NCBI GenBank assembly: GCA_025350865.1
Contig: JANXWZ010000238.1
Location: forward strand, 80,453-144,452
DNA: 64,000 nucleotides
Direction of reading: 5' to 3'
Origin: Rhodanobacteraceae bacterium
GTDB taxonomy: Bacteria > Acidobacteriota > Terriglobia > Terriglobales > Acidobacteriaceae
Shown here: positions 25,833-35,180 of the stretch, one piece after another
How positions within the stretch are numbered: position 1 is the stretch's first letter
Layout: each line of letters opens with the position of its first letter
Notes under the pieces: model-generated
Seen by the model: only the letters and a program-made list of their open reading frames with translations
Databases searched by the model: none
Told to the model about the DNA's origin: nothing
Program-made: the position numbers and the translations under genes

Positions 25833-27503
25833 TTATGCTGCTCGACGTGGCGAATGTCCATGGTGGCCCTGGACCTGGAAGCGATCGACCTGACGTTCGA
25901 GTGTGACTGCGGTGCCGCGAAGGCTTTCGATGCCGGCAGCCGTGGTCGCCATCTCGGTGAGGTTCTCGTGGGACAGTGTATGGATCGAGTCGAGCGATGC
26001 ACTGGATTGGTCTGCCGCAGCGGCCTGTTGCGATGCGGCGATGGCAATCTGGGTGATCATGCGGTCCACTCGCTCTGCCATGCCGATGATCCGTTCAAGA
26101 GCCTCACCGGCCTGGGTGGTGGTGACGACGCCCTCGCGCACGGTGCCGGTTCCCGCCTCCATGCTTGCAATCGCGGTGCGCGTCCGATCCTGAATCTCCT
26201 GGATCATCGTTCCGATCTCGCCGGTAGCCTGTGCCGTCGATTCCGCAAGACGGCGCACCTCTCCCGCGACGACCGCGAAACCACGCCCCTGGTCACCAGC
26301 CCGAGCTGCTTCGATTGCCGCGTTCAGCGCCAGAAGATTTGTCTTGCGGGCGATCTCATCGATTACCGTCACGATCTGGGAGATGCGCTTCGAGTCTTCT
26401 CCCAGCAGACCGACCGTGGAACTGGTCTCGGTGACGGCTGACGCGATGGAGTGCATCGACCCCAACATCTGCTTGACGATCAGACCGCCTTCCCGGGCCG
26501 TTTGAGCTGCAGAGCGAGCCGTCTCCGCAGCCGATTGTGTGTGGCGCGAGACTTCGGCAATGGAGGCGGACATCTCCTGCATCGCGGTCGCCGCTTGCTG
26601 GGTTTGTTGCGATTGCTGGTCGATGCGGCGATGGATGTGGTCGGAAGCGGATCGCATGGAGTCTGCCGAGCCGGTCAGTGAGCCGGCCGTTTCGGCGACG
26701 GTCCCGATGATTCCGCCCAGAGCGGCCTGCATTCCGTTCATCGCCTGCGCGAGAGTGCCGATCTCGTCCCTGGAATCCAGGGTCAGGGCTTGCCCCGTCA
26801 GGTCGCCGGCTGCGATAGAATCGGCGCGTTTGGCAACTTGATCGACCGACCGCGCGATCCGTCTGCCGAGGATGATGGAGACAGCCCCGCCGACGAACGC
26901 TCCGAAGAGGGTTGCCAGCCACAAGGTAAGAATGGTGAGTCTGTTCGCCTGATGAAGCTGCTCGAATTCACTGGCGGCAAGTCTGGTCTCAGAGTTGACC
27001 ATCTCCTCAATGACAGCAATCTCGGAATCACTGAGCGAGAGGATGTCTTTTTGCAGCAGGTTGTACGCCAGCGCCGTATTCTCGGGCGTGTTCGACTCGC
27101 TCAGGATCAACACGCGCTCCTGTAATGCCTTCAATTGGCTGAGTCCTGCAGCGATGCGATCGATCCTATCTTTTTCCTGACTGAGATCGAGTTCACCCTC
27201 GGTGGCGACGATCTTGGCCATGGACCTATCGGCGGCAGCCACCTGGTCGGCTCGCTGCGCGCGGTAGGTCGACCCCGAACCGTCGTGCATCCCGAAGAGC
27301 ATGTCCGATTCCAACGCGCGAATGCTCATCACCAGATGCGAGTGAACGTCGCGGACGTGGAGGATCAGCGGCATCCGATCCGAGACGATGCGGTTTGAAA
27401 GCGCAGTCGCATCCTGAATGCGGAGGTGCGCGGTAAATGCACTGAGAAACATTGCGAGGATGAGTCCGCCGGTACTGATGCCAAGTTTTGATTCCAGTTT
27501 CAT
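25833..27503 (-). CDS. Methyl-accepting chemotaxis protein
   Basis: About 556 residues. The order is: membrane helix ([19 protein letters not shown]), a ~150-residue periplasmic helical sensor domain, a second helix ([22 protein letters not shown]), HAMP ([20 protein letters not shown]), and a long cytoplasmic coiled coil. The kinase-contact tip is [20 protein letters not shown]. It would signal to CheA/CheW, none of which is in the window. ATG 27503 has GAGGA upstream, so I drop the nine extra residues of the track. It directly follows the small TonB-domain gene. Confidence 0.93.
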   Translation of the reverse strand: MKLESKLGISTGGLILAMFLSAFTAHLRIQDATALSNRIVSDRMPLILHVRDVHSHLVMSIRALESDMLFGMHDGSGSTYRAQRADQVAAADRSMAKIVATEGELDLSQEKDRIDRIAAGLSQLKALQERVLILSESNTPENTALAYNLLQKDILSLSDSEIAVIEEMVNSETRLAASEFEQLHQANRLTILTLWLATLFGAFVGGAVSIILGRRIARSVDQVAKRADSIAAGDLTGQALTLDSRDEIGTLAQAMNGMQAALGGIIGTVAETAGSLTGSADSMRSASDHIHRRIDQQSQQTQQAATAMQEMSASIAEVSRHTQSAAETARSAAQTAREGGLIVKQMLGSMHSIASAVTETSSTVGLLGEDSKRISQIVTVIDEIARKTNLLALNAAIEAARAGDQGRGFAVVAGEVRRLAESTAQATGEIGTMIQEIQDRTRTAIASMEAGTGTVREGVVTTTQAGEALERIIGMAERVDRMITQIAIAASQQAAAADQSSASLDSIHTLSHENLTEMATTAAGIESLRGTAVTLERQVDRFQVQGHHGHSPRRAA

Positions 27504-27548
27504 AGGGTCCTCAAAGGCGTTGCGAGACAAGATGCGGGGGATCGCAGG

Positions 27549-27875
27549 TCAGTGGTATTCAAAGGTGACGCAAACTGTCTGCTCGGTCGGGGCAGAAGAA
27601 GCCGCGAACTTCCATTGCCTGACCGCGTCGGACGCCGCTTTGGTCAACAGCGGATGTCCACTCTGGACCTTGGTTTCGCTGACCGTGCCGCCCGGCTCAA
27701 TCGAGATGACCAGGATGACGCTGCCGCCAAGCCGCATCTGCCGAGCCAGCTCCGGATAGACCGGGGCCATGCGGCGAAGCACAGGGCGTCTTGGGTCAGC
27801 AGACCGAGCGGAGACGCAGAGACCAAGGAGTAACGTGATTGTGATTGCTGTTGTGCGCCGAAATCCCTGTCGCAT
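27549..27875 (-). CDS. Small secreted TonB C-terminal-domain protein
   Basis: 108 residues: a signal peptide (AITITLLLGLCVSARSAD) and then only a TonB C-terminal domain (RRMAPVYPELARQMRLGGSV, KVQSGHPLLTKAASDAVRQW). There is no proline-rich linker and no retained membrane anchor, so it cannot transduce energy like TonB itself. Such free-standing domains are common in this phylum but poorly understood. It lies ~45 bp upstream of the chemoreceptor gene on the same strand, which suggests one operon. Confidence 0.82.
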   Translation of the reverse strand: MRQGFRRTTAITITLLLGLCVSARSADPRRPVLRRMAPVYPELARQMRLGGSVILVISIEPGGTVSETKVQSGHPLLTKAASDAVRQWKFAASSAPTEQTVCVTFEYH

Positions 27876-28007
27876 TGCGATCTGGTACCCCCGATGTCAT
27901 CGGCGCAGGGGAGATAGTTCCCGTCAGCACGCCGTCGGGTAGCTTATCGGCGGTAGAGAGGATCAGCTTGAGAGAAGGGAGATTTGGGAGCTTATTGAAA
28001 TATTAAG

Positions 28008-28071
28008 GGCACGGCTTCAGCCGTGCCGTTAGTGCTGCATTCTGCAATCCGGCTTTGGCCGCTGGGTTACG
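28008..28071 (-). repeat. 64-bp bipartite palindromic (REP-like) repeat, copy 2
   Basis: Reverse-complement partner of 180-243: GGCACGGCTTCAGCCGTGCC and a second palindrome, CCGGCTTTGGCCGCTGG. It occupies most of the 231-bp gap between the CYTH gene end and the TonB-domain gene. Confidence 0.82.
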
Positions 28072-28106
28072 TTTTCGCAATGCGGTCGAAGTTTTTCAAC
28101 AAGCTC

Positions 28107-28709
28107 TTAGATTGCGGCGGCCAGGACGGGCTGTGCGATCTCGTCGAAGGTAAGGTTGTTGGCGGGGCTTTGGGTGCGGTCTCGCCAGGCGAGAAACAGC
28201 TTGCCGTAGCTGAGCGTGATGCAGGTGGTAGGGTCGATGCCGAGAAGCGTCAGCATGTGATCGATCCACTCGGTGGGGCCTTCGAGTTCCGCGAAGTTGC
28301 CAATGGGCGTCTCGTCGAGGACGAGATGGGCGCCGGGGACGGCAGGGTGCGTGTACTCGCTTCGGAACTTCTCGTAGCGGAAGGCGGGGCCGTATCCGAG
28401 GCGCGTAAAGACTTCGGCAAGGGCGGGGCCGTCGGAGACTTCGGACTCGGTCTCGATGCGGACCTTGTACATGCTTGCCGCGTCCTCGTTGTCGGGGTGG
28501 CGCTTATGGGTGACGATGTGGCGCCGTCCGTACTGGCGGACGCGCAGGATCTCGCCGCGTGCCTTCAGATCACGTGCCGGAGTGTCGTAGAGGGTGTTCT
28601 GCTCGAAGGTTCGGGGGGTCTCAAGATGGAAGCCCGCCTGGTCTAGCTGCCGTTCGAAGATGGAAAGGGAGGCTACGGGAACCTTGACTTCGATCTCGGG
28701 GCTTTGCAT
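28107..28709 (-). CDS. CYTH-domain protein (class IV adenylate cyclase-like)
   Basis: 200 residues. The N-terminal ExExK signature is present as EIEVKVP. Further triphosphate-tunnel residues fit CyaB-type proteins (RGEILRVRQYGRRHIVTHKR, VRIETESEV, LVLDETPIGNFAELEG). The family includes class IV adenylate cyclases, thiamine-triphosphatases and tripolyphosphatases, and the substrate cannot be settled here. The ATG at 28709 gives the canonical start; the 36 extra track residues overlap the divergent Sua5 promoter and are dropped. Confidence 0.85.
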   Translation of the reverse strand: MQSPEIEVKVPVASLSIFERQLDQAGFHLETPRTFEQNTLYDTPARDLKARGEILRVRQYGRRHIVTHKRHPDNEDAASMYKVRIETESEVSDGPALAEVFTRLGYGPAFRYEKFRSEYTHPAVPGAHLVLDETPIGNFAELEGPTEWIDHMLTLLGIDPTTCITLSYGKLFLAWRDRTQSPANNLTFDEIAQPVLAAAI

Positions 28710-28764
28710 GAGCCAAAGTATACGGCGGTTCGGAGTGGCTTGGCTCTCAGCGTAGGATTGCTCT

Positions 28765-29850
28765 GTGGATCTGAAGACCAAAACTGAACGATTGAACGCA
28801 GGAAATCCCGCGGACATAGCGCGAGCGGCCCAGATCCTGCGGAATGGAAGAACTGTCGCATTCCCGACTGAAACGGTCTACGGGCTGGGGGCGAATGCGC
28901 TTTCGAATGAGGCCGTTGCGAAGATTTTCGTGGCCAAGCGGAGACCCAAGTGGGATCCGCTGATCGTGCATGTTTGCGATCGGCAGATGCTGGGACAGGT
29001 CGTTTCGGACAGGCTTTCCCCGGTTGCAGAAGCGCTATTACAAAAGTTCTGGCCGGGGCCGCTGACGTTGCTGCTTCCCAGGACGGACGCAGTTCCCGAT
29101 GCGGTGACGGCGGAGCGTCCACTGGTCGGGGTGCGCATGCCGAACCATCCGGTGGCGCTGGAATTGATCCGGCTCGCGGGGGTTCCAGTCGCGGCTCCAA
29201 GCGCGAATACCTTTGGGCATACCAGCCCGACAACAGCGGCTCATGTGCTGGCTGATTTGGACGGGCGGATCGATGCGGTGCTGGATGGTGGGGCGACTGA
29301 GGTTGGGGTGGAATCGACAGTGGCTGAGGTCGTTGAGGATGGGATCGTCATCTATCGAGCGGGTGGTGTCTCTGATGACGACCTGTGGGATTGTGCATGG
29401 ACTCTCATGCGCAAGCAGGGAAGTCGCGGATTGATTCGGTTTTACGAGGGCGACAGGACGCAGGCGGTACCCGCGAGCTTACCGTCACCCGGGGTGGGGA
29501 TTCGCCACTACGCACCACGAGCGCGGATGGTTCTGGTCAACGTACCTCGAACCGAGGAATTGTCTCGGTCAAAGATGACCATCGAAGCCGGTCTTGTCGA
29601 TACGATCGAACGCGTGTTCGATGGCGTTGGAACGGTCGGCGTAATGCTTCCGGATGCATGGAACTCGTCGTGTGCGCAGCTCGTTTACCGGTGGGGACCG
29701 TGGTGGCGGCCAGATGTTCTTGCCCAAAAGCTCTACTCTGGGCTGCGTGATCTGGATGATCGCGGAGCTACCGTGATTATTTGCCCGGTGCCGGAGAAGG
29801 GTGGGATTGGGGATGCGATTCGGGATCGGCTGGCGAAGGCGGCGAAGTGA
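28765..29850 (+). CDS. L-threonylcarbamoyladenylate synthase (Sua5/YrdC family)
   Basis: 361 residues. The N-terminal YrdC domain (TVAFPTETVYGLGANAL, PLIVHV, SANTFGHTSPTTAAHVLADL) makes threonylcarbamoyl-AMP from Thr, bicarbonate and ATP for the t6A37 tRNA modification. A C-terminal Sua5 domain follows (SLPSPGVGIRHYAPRARM), so this is the long Sua5 type, not the short TsaC type. The start is GTG at 28765. It is divergent from the CYTH gene with a ~55-bp shared promoter region. Confidence 0.93.
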   Translation: MDLKTKTERLNAGNPADIARAAQILRNGRTVAFPTETVYGLGANALSNEAVAKIFVAKRRPKWDPLIVHVCDRQMLGQVVSDRLSPVAEALLQKFWPGPLTLLLPRTDAVPDAVTAERPLVGVRMPNHPVALELIRLAGVPVAAPSANTFGHTSPTTAAHVLADLDGRIDAVLDGGATEVGVESTVAEVVEDGIVIYRAGGVSDDDLWDCAWTLMRKQGSRGLIRFYEGDRTQAVPASLPSPGVGIRHYAPRARMVLVNVPRTEELSRSKMTIEAGLVDTIERVFDGVGTVGVMLPDAWNSSCAQLVYRWGPWWRPDVLAQKLYSGLRDLDDRGATVIICPVPEKGGIGDAIRDRLAKAAK

Positions 29851-29891
29851 TGGGCCGGTGGAAAGAGTACGGTCGCGCCGTAGGCTCGATA

Positions 29892-29937
29892 CCCCACCCT
29901 AATCGACGATGGAACTGTCGATGAGGATGGGGCACCC
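29892..29937. repeat. Palindromic repeat of the ATGGGGCACCC family, copy 3
   Basis: CCCCACCCTAATCGAC and GTCGATGAGGATGGGG form an imperfect palindrome ending in GATGGGGCACCC. It sits between the convergent Sua5 and holB genes and could serve as a transcription stop. Confidence 0.75.
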
Positions 29938-29951
29938 GGTCTTGAGTTGGG

Positions 29952-31109
29952 TCAGGCTTTTTCGGCAAGTTGTTCAGCGAAGGCGTCGAGCGATAGGTTG
30001 CGCAGCAGGTTGCGGCGCATCCCGCTGGTGACCTGGTCCAGACCGCGGCTGGCCTTTTCAATCCATGCGAAGGAGACGCTGGCGGCAAGGCGTTCAAGCT
30101 CGGCGCGAATGTCGACGTTGCGGACAAGCTCCGGCGTCCCCGCCTGAAGCAGCAGCAGGTCTTCGAGCAGCAGGCCGACGGTGCGAAGAAGTGCGGTGGT
30201 CTTGATCTGGCCGTCAGCCCCGGCGCGGTAGGTTTCAGTCATCTTGAAGAGCGTCGTGTGATCTGGGTCGGAGATCGCCGAGCGCAGCAGGACCAGCGCG
30301 TCTGCCCGCGCAGCGACGTACTCTTCCAGGTTGAATCCCAGAGCCTTCCCGACTGCTCCCTGCGCCAGCTTCGCCACCAGCGTCCGATGCTTCGGCTGCC
30401 AGTCCTGCCGACGGTCGGCCAGCACCATTTCGAGTTCCTCCACCGGCAGTGCGCCGAGCCGGATGGTCGCGCATCTTGACCGGATCGTGGGCAACAGTTC
30501 GCCGGGATTCTCGGCACACAGGATGATGTGGACGTAGTCCGGCGGCTCTTCGAGAACTTTCAGCAGCGAGTTCGCCGCTTCCTTCATGAAGTTGGCCGCA
30601 GTAAGGATGAATATCTTGCGCAGGGCTTCCGAAGGCAGGTACTGCGACGAATGGATAAGCGAGCGGACCTGCCCTAGTTTGATCAGAAGCTGTGGCGGGT
30701 CGGGTGGCACGATCAGAACATCCGGGTGCTGCTGGATCAGGACGCGAGTGTCTTTACGGTCAGCCTCGGTCTTCAATCCTTCACGGGCCTCGACGGCGGT
30801 TTCGACGAGTGCCTGCAGGTCGGCGCAGGCGGCAATGCGTGTGCAATTGTGGCAGACCCCGCAATAGGACGCGAGCGATTGCCCGGTCGACCAGAGTTCG
30901 CGGGGCTGGCGCTCGCACTCGACGGCCATGGCAAGCATCAGGGCCAGGGTGTACTTTCCTGCTCCCTGTGGTCCGGCGAGGATCAGTGAATGAGGAAGTC
31001 GCCCCGCAGCGATGGCCATGCGCAGCCCTTCGACCGCGTGGGAGTTGCCGAGAAAATCGTGGAAGGTTGCCGGGATTGCTGTTTGGGCTGTCAAAAGAAG
31101 TCTCGACAT
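29952..31109 (-). CDS. holB: DNA polymerase III delta-prime subunit
   Basis: About 385 residues, a clamp-loader AAA+ subunit. Visible are the P-loop region LAGPQGAGKYTLALMLA, zinc-binding cysteines (CGVCHNC with a later Cys) and the SRC motif (PTIRSRCATIRLG). It loads the beta clamp with the tau/gamma and delta subunits. The residue after the P-loop Lys is Tyr instead of Ser/Thr, in line with the weak or absent ATP binding known for delta-prime. Start ATG 31109 (MSRLLLTAQ); the 24 extra residues in the track would run into the divergent TPM gene. Confidence 0.9.
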   Translation of the reverse strand: MSRLLLTAQTAIPATFHDFLGNSHAVEGLRMAIAAGRLPHSLILAGPQGAGKYTLALMLAMAVECERQPRELWSTGQSLASYCGVCHNCTRIAACADLQALVETAVEAREGLKTEADRKDTRVLIQQHPDVLIVPPDPPQLLIKLGQVRSLIHSSQYLPSEALRKIFILTAANFMKEAANSLLKVLEEPPDYVHIILCAENPGELLPTIRSRCATIRLGALPVEELEMVLADRRQDWQPKHRTLVAKLAQGAVGKALGFNLEEYVAARADALVLLRSAISDPDHTTLFKMTETYRAGADGQIKTTALLRTVGLLLEDLLLLQAGTPELVRNVDIRAELERLAASVSFAWIEKASRGLDQVTSGMRRNLLRNLSLDAFAEQLAEKA

Positions 31110-31136
31110 TATGATAACGGGGATTAGGATGGTGCC

Positions 31137-31976
31137 ATGAAACTCGTCCGCTGCCTGATCGCGCTGCTGCTTTTTACCCAACTGGGTTTTGCCCAGAAGG
31201 TAGCGACGTTTCCCAAGCCGACCGGGTATGTCGACGACTACGCAGGTGTACTTTCACCCGATGCTGAAGCCGATATCGACGAGATTTGCCACGAGGTGCA
31301 CCAGAAGGCAAACGCGCAGATTTTTTTCGTAACCATCAAGTCGCTGGGCGGCGAAACGATTGAAACCTACTCCAACGGTTTATTCCACGCCTGGAAGATC
31401 GGTGACCAGAAGAGGGATCGCGGGGTTCTGGTGCTGTTAGCGATTAACGATCATAAGCGCCGGGTCGAGGTTGGGTATGGGCTCGAAGGCATTCTGCCCG
31501 ACGCGAAGGTCGGCGAGATGGGCCGCGATATCGTCCCAGCCTTGAAGGCTGAGGACTACGATCGCGCCGGAAAGCTGATCGTTCGCGAGATCGCCAATGT
31601 GATCGCCGAGGACTCCAGGGTTTCGCTTACCAGCACAACGGATACGCCCACCTCCGCAGGCGAGGCGCAGGCGCCAGTCATCGTCGCTCCGACAGCGCCG
31701 CCGAGAGGCCTGGCCAACGGCGGCACGCTGGCGCTGGCCGTTGTTTTTCTCTGCTTTTTCGGTATTTTTGGGTTGATTCTCTTCGCCATCATCCGGCGGG
31801 CGCGGAGCGGGTTTGCCGCTGGCCCAGGCTTTTACGATTCAGGCACTGGAACCAACCTTACGGGATTCAGCGGCGGCGACTCCGGAAGCGGTAGCAGCGA
31901 CAGCGGGAGTCCCGATAGCTTCAGCGGGGGCGACGGCGGCGATTCAGGCGGCGGCGGAGCCAGCGGGGATTGGTAG
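31137..31976 (+). CDS. TPM-domain membrane protein (YgcG type)
   Basis: 279 residues: a signal peptide (CLIALLLFTQLGFAQ), a TPM domain (YVDDYAGVLSPDAEADIDEI, RGVLVLLAINDHKRRVEVGYG), a Thr/Pro linker, one membrane helix (LALAVVFLCFFGIFGLILFAII), and a Gly/Ser tail ending GDSGGGGASGDW. This is the usual architecture of the TPM phosphatase-like group. Biochemical role is uncertain; related plant TPM proteins have been tied to photosystem repair. lemA, a common partner, is not adjacent. Its 3' end overlaps the convergent pnuC gene by 33 bp. Confidence 0.88.
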   Translation: MKLVRCLIALLLFTQLGFAQKVATFPKPTGYVDDYAGVLSPDAEADIDEICHEVHQKANAQIFFVTIKSLGGETIETYSNGLFHAWKIGDQKRDRGVLVLLAINDHKRRVEVGYGLEGILPDAKVGEMGRDIVPALKAEDYDRAGKLIVREIANVIAEDSRVSLTSTTDTPTSAGEAQAPVIVAPTAPPRGLANGGTLALAVVFLCFFGIFGLILFAIIRRARSGFAAGPGFYDSGTGTNLTGFSGGDSGSGSSDSGSPDSFSGGDGGDSGGGGASGDW

Positions 31977-32600
31977 CGTCCGCTGGGCCTGGAGCCTCTT
32001 CCGCCACGCAAGATACCCCAGAAACGAAAGCGTCATCATGAACGCGTAAAGACCCGCCGTGAGGTACAGGCCTTTCAGCGGATAGATGACGATCGAGATC
32101 ATGTTCGCGCCAATCCACCACAACCAGTTTTCGATGCGACGCCAGGTAAGCATCAGCTGAGCGACGATGCTGGCGGCGGCGACTGTCGCGTCCCAGTAGG
32201 GAAATGCCGCGTGCAGCACGTGGCTCATAAAGTAGCCGAGAGACAGAGCACTGGCGGCGGTTCCAGCAAGATAGAGAGCGAGTTCGCGCAGGCTGGAGGT
32301 TTCGACGACGACCTCGCCATCGGGCTCCCGGTGACGCAGCCACGCCACCCAGCCGACGATCTGCACAACAAAGAAATAAAACTGCGTCAACGTGTCGGAA
32401 TACAGGTGTGCACGAAAAAAGACCAAGCCGAGCATCGACACCATGGCGATGCCGACCGGGAAGTTCCAGATGCTGCGGCGCGTCAGCAGGATGATGTTGG
32501 CGACGCCAAGCAGGTCGGCGACGGCCTCTATGGGATCCGACAGAATCTCCGTATGGAGCGCGGCCAGGATCCGCTGCGGAATGCTCGGGTCGACCATCAT
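31944..32600 (-). CDS. pnuC: Nicotinamide riboside (vitamin B3/B1-type) transporter PnuC
   Basis: About 218 residues with six to seven membrane helices. PnuC signatures are NIILLTRRSIWNFPVGIAMV (the WxxG-like entry), YFFVVQIVGWVAWL and MLTWRRIENWLWWI. These are facilitated transporters for nicotinamide riboside, with relatives for thiamine or riboflavin. The true ATG (32600) overlaps the P450 stop in ATGA; the 54 extra residues in the track come from the P450 reading region. It is the third gene of a tmk-P450-pnuC unit. No NAD-biosynthesis gene or THI/FMN riboswitch was seen, so the exact substrate is uncertain. Confidence 0.87.
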   Translation of the reverse strand: MMVDPSIPQRILAALHTEILSDPIEAVADLLGVANIILLTRRSIWNFPVGIAMVSMLGLVFFRAHLYSDTLTQFYFFVVQIVGWVAWLRHREPDGEVVVETSSLRELALYLAGTAASALSLGYFMSHVLHAAFPYWDATVAAASIVAQLMLTWRRIENWLWWIGANMISIVIYPLKGLYLTAGLYAFMMTLSFLGYLAWRKRLQAQRTLPIPAGSAAA

Positions 32601-34003
32601 GGACGCACCTCGGCGCTCATGCGGAGAGGGTCGCGTGGGCGCAGGGTGATCTTGGCCTGCGGAACGGGTGGAGCCGGATCGGCATAGCGGAAGCGAAATC
32701 GCTGGGCCAGCGTCGCGATGGAGAAGACGCCCTCCATCCAGGCAAAGGCCTCGCCGATGCACTGGCGACCGCCGCCACCGAACGGGAAGTAAAGAAATTT
32801 GTGCCGCGCTGCTTTCGCCTCGGGGGTAAAGCGTTCCGGATCGAAGCGCAAGGGGTCCGGGTAGTACGCCTCCGTGCGGCTGATCATGTATTGGCTGAAG
32901 AAGAAGTGGGCTCCGGCAGGGATTTTATACGGTCCAAGCGTGACATCTCGCGTACTCATGCGACCCATCGCCCAGGCCGGAGGAAAGACGCGCATGGACT
33001 CGGCGAAGACCTGCTCGGTGTATCGGAGGGCAGGGTAGTCGGCGAGTGTCGGAAGGCGGCGATCTGGCCCGGTACCCAGCACGGCGTCCAGTTCAGCGTG
33101 CAGGCGGGATTCAACCTCCGGGTTTTGCGAGAGGAGGTACCAGGTCCAGGCGAGGCCGTTGGCCACGGTTTCGTACCCCGCCAGAAAGATAGTAAGCACC
33201 TCGTCACGAACCTGATTGTCGGTCATGGTCTCAATCTGGCCGGTCGGCTTGCCGGCCTCGTCGAGCACCTCAATATGCGACGAAAGCAGCATCGAGAGCA
33301 GGTCGCCGTTGTCGGCTTCGCCTCGGGCCATCGCCTCACGGTGCTCGCGGATCAGGCGGTCGACAACCGAATCGAGGCGGGCCTTGGCGCGGCGGAACTG
33401 CACGATCTTGGGTATGGGCCAGTGCAGGAACTTCTCGATGCGCGGAAACGCGACGATGAAGTTGTACAGGCCCATGATGGCGTTGGTGTCGTCGTTGATG
33501 CTGCGGATCGAGTCGTCAACCTCTGCGTTGAACAGCGTGCGGGCGACGATCTCAAGCGAGAGCTCCATCGACGCGGCAGCCATATCAAACGGCTGGCCGA
33601 CAACGATGCGATCGGCAGCCGCAACCGCCGACTCGACAATCTGCGCCCCATAAGCAGCGATGCGCTGGCGATGGAAGGCCGGCGCGGCGATGCGACGCTG
33701 GCGCATGTGGAACGGCTCTTCGGAGGTGATCAGGCCATCGCCGAGCAGGATTTTCATGCGCCGCACCGTACGCTCTTTGACGAATGCGGAGGCTTGCGTC
33801 ACGAGGATTTCGCGGATGTAGTCGGGGTCGTTGATGAAGACGATATTGGTCCCCATGAACTTGTAGCAGGAGATGTTGCCATACGTCTTGTGCAGATGCT
33901 CGAAGAGCAGGATGGGACTGCCAAGCTTGACCCACGGCTTCAAGGCGTAAAAGGGGAGCGAACGCGCCAGACCAGGCGGAAGGCGGAATTTTGCATCGGC
34001 CAC
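32597..34003 (-). CDS. Cytochrome P450
   Basis: 468 residues. The heme-thiolate loop is FPFGGGGRQCIGEAFAW, the K-helix ExxR is ESMR, and the I-helix oxygen-activation region is FLAGYETVANGLAWTWYLL. Features such as the N-terminal proline-rich PPGLARSLPFYAL without a membrane anchor suggest a soluble bacterial enzyme. The substrate is not predictable. It sits 2 bp behind tmk and overlaps pnuC by 4 bp. No ferredoxin or reductase gene is close, so electron partners must come from elsewhere. Confidence 0.95.
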   Translation of the reverse strand: MADAKFRLPPGLARSLPFYALKPWVKLGSPILLFEHLHKTYGNISCYKFMGTNIVFINDPDYIREILVTQASAFVKERTVRRMKILLGDGLITSEEPFHMRQRRIAAPAFHRQRIAAYGAQIVESAVAAADRIVVGQPFDMAAASMELSLEIVARTLFNAEVDDSIRSINDDTNAIMGLYNFIVAFPRIEKFLHWPIPKIVQFRRAKARLDSVVDRLIREHREAMARGEADNGDLLSMLLSSHIEVLDEAGKPTGQIETMTDNQVRDEVLTIFLAGYETVANGLAWTWYLLSQNPEVESRLHAELDAVLGTGPDRRLPTLADYPALRYTEQVFAESMRVFPPAWAMGRMSTRDVTLGPYKIPAGAHFFFSQYMISRTEAYYPDPLRFDPERFTPEAKAARHKFLYFPFGGGGRQCIGEAFAWMEGVFSIATLAQRFRFRYADPAPPVPQAKITLRPRDPLRMSAEVRP

Positions 34004-34005
34004 GT

Positions 34006-34680
34006 CTAGCTCCTAACCGATTCGAGGCGGGCCGACACAACCGAGTGGACGATGGCGGCGATTTGGTCAACAGACGCGTCGTCGCGGATTGCCACCACAC
34101 GTTGCGGTTCACGCGCGGCAATGGCCTCGTAGGCGGAGTGAATGCGTTGGTAGAACTGGTCGCCTTCGCGCTCAAAGCGGTTTTCGTCCGCGCCACTCTG
34201 TTGGACGGCGCGAGTGTTGCGCCGCCGCGCTCGACGCAGTGAGGCGGCCAGATCGGGGAGCAGCAGGATCGTCAGATCGGGCTGCAGGTTGTCGCAGATG
34301 GCTGCGTGCACCGCCCGCACTCTATCGCTTCCCAACTCACGCCCGGCCCCTTGATAGGCCTCGGAGGAATCGGTGTAGCGGTCGCACAGAACGATCGAGC
34401 CCGCGGCAATTGCGGGCCGAACAATTTCGGCAATAGACTGGGCGCGGTCGGCAAACATCAGGGCGAGTTCCGCCAGTGGGGAGATGGGGCCCAGATCCGC
34501 TTCAGAGTTAGAGTCGAGCAGGATGCCGCGGATGCGGTCCCCTAAAACCGTGCCTCCGGGATTGCGGAGCGCGATTACCGTGTGTCCCGCCTCGGTCAGC
34601 GAGGTCGCGAGGCGACGCAGCTGAGTCGTCTTGCCGGAGCCGTCGAGGCCTTCAAACGTGATGAAAAAGCCTTGAGGCAT
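34006..34680 (-). CDS. tmk: Thymidylate kinase
   Basis: 224 residues. It phosphorylates dTMP to dTDP. The P-loop FEGLDGSGKTTQ, the DRYTDSSEAYQG motif and the LID-like RRARRRNTR region are present. The usual REPGGT loop reads RNPGGT. It is the first gene of the tmk-P450-pnuC unit. The pairing of tmk with a P450 is uncommon and may simply be transcriptional convenience. Confidence 0.94.
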   Translation of the reverse strand: MPQGFFITFEGLDGSGKTTQLRRLATSLTEAGHTVIALRNPGGTVLGDRIRGILLDSNSEADLGPISPLAELALMFADRAQSIAEIVRPAIAAGSIVLCDRYTDSSEAYQGAGRELGSDRVRAVHAAICDNLQPDLTILLLPDLAASLRRARRRNTRAVQQSGADENRFEREGDQFYQRIHSAYEAIAAREPQRVVAIRDDASVDQIAAIVHSVVSARLESVRS

Positions 34681-34773
34681 GGAGTGAGTTTAGCTTAGGC
34701 GACGGGGTCAGGCAGGGTTGCGTCTGGATTCATGTTGGCGGCGTGGAATTGGCTAGCTGCTGAGCCTTCACCA

Positions 34774-35151
34774 TTAGTTCGGCGCAATCGGAAAGTCGTC
34801 CTTCTTGCGTCCCTTGAGCTGCGAACCCCATTGGATGCCCGACGGCTGGATCGTGACGGTCAGCGAACCCTCGTCACCCTCGCCCAGTTGCGGACCACTG
34901 ATCGTGTGCTCTTTGTTCGCCGTGTCGGTGTAAATCAATTTCAGCTTGCCGGTCCCAAGCACCTTGAAGCGATAGTGAAAGGACTGGTTGGGCGCGAGAA
35001 CCTGCGTTCCGAAGCTTGCACTGGGGTAGTCAAGCTCCACCAGGCTGACTTGTTTGTCGGTCTGGTTCACCAGCGTGGCATCGATGTAGGCCGAGTGGCA
35101 ACCGGCCACGAAGGTGAGAGCAGCCGGGCCAAAGAGGCGAAGAAAGCGCAT
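34774..35151 (-). CDS. Small lipoprotein of unknown function
   Basis: About 125 residues from ATG 35151. The signal peptide ends in a lipobox, VAGC (MRFLRLFGPAALTFVAGCHS). The mature part is beta-rich with an immunoglobulin-like pattern (LVNQTDKQVSLVELDYPSAS, NQSFHYRFKVLGTGKLKLIY). No family is recognised. The 32 extra residues in the track overlap the lpxD 3' end and are dropped. It probably follows lpxD in the same transcript. Confidence 0.78.
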   Translation of the reverse strand: MRFLRLFGPAALTFVAGCHSAYIDATLVNQTDKQVSLVELDYPSASFGTQVLAPNQSFHYRFKVLGTGKLKLIYTDTANKEHTISGPQLGEGDEGSLTVTIQPSGIQWGSQLKGRKKDDFPIAPN

Positions 35152-35180
35152 GGGGCAAGGATAGCAGTAGGACCTCGGAA

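Noticed and set aside
32801-34009. 402-residue plus-strand ORF
   Set aside because: Antisense of the P450 gene.
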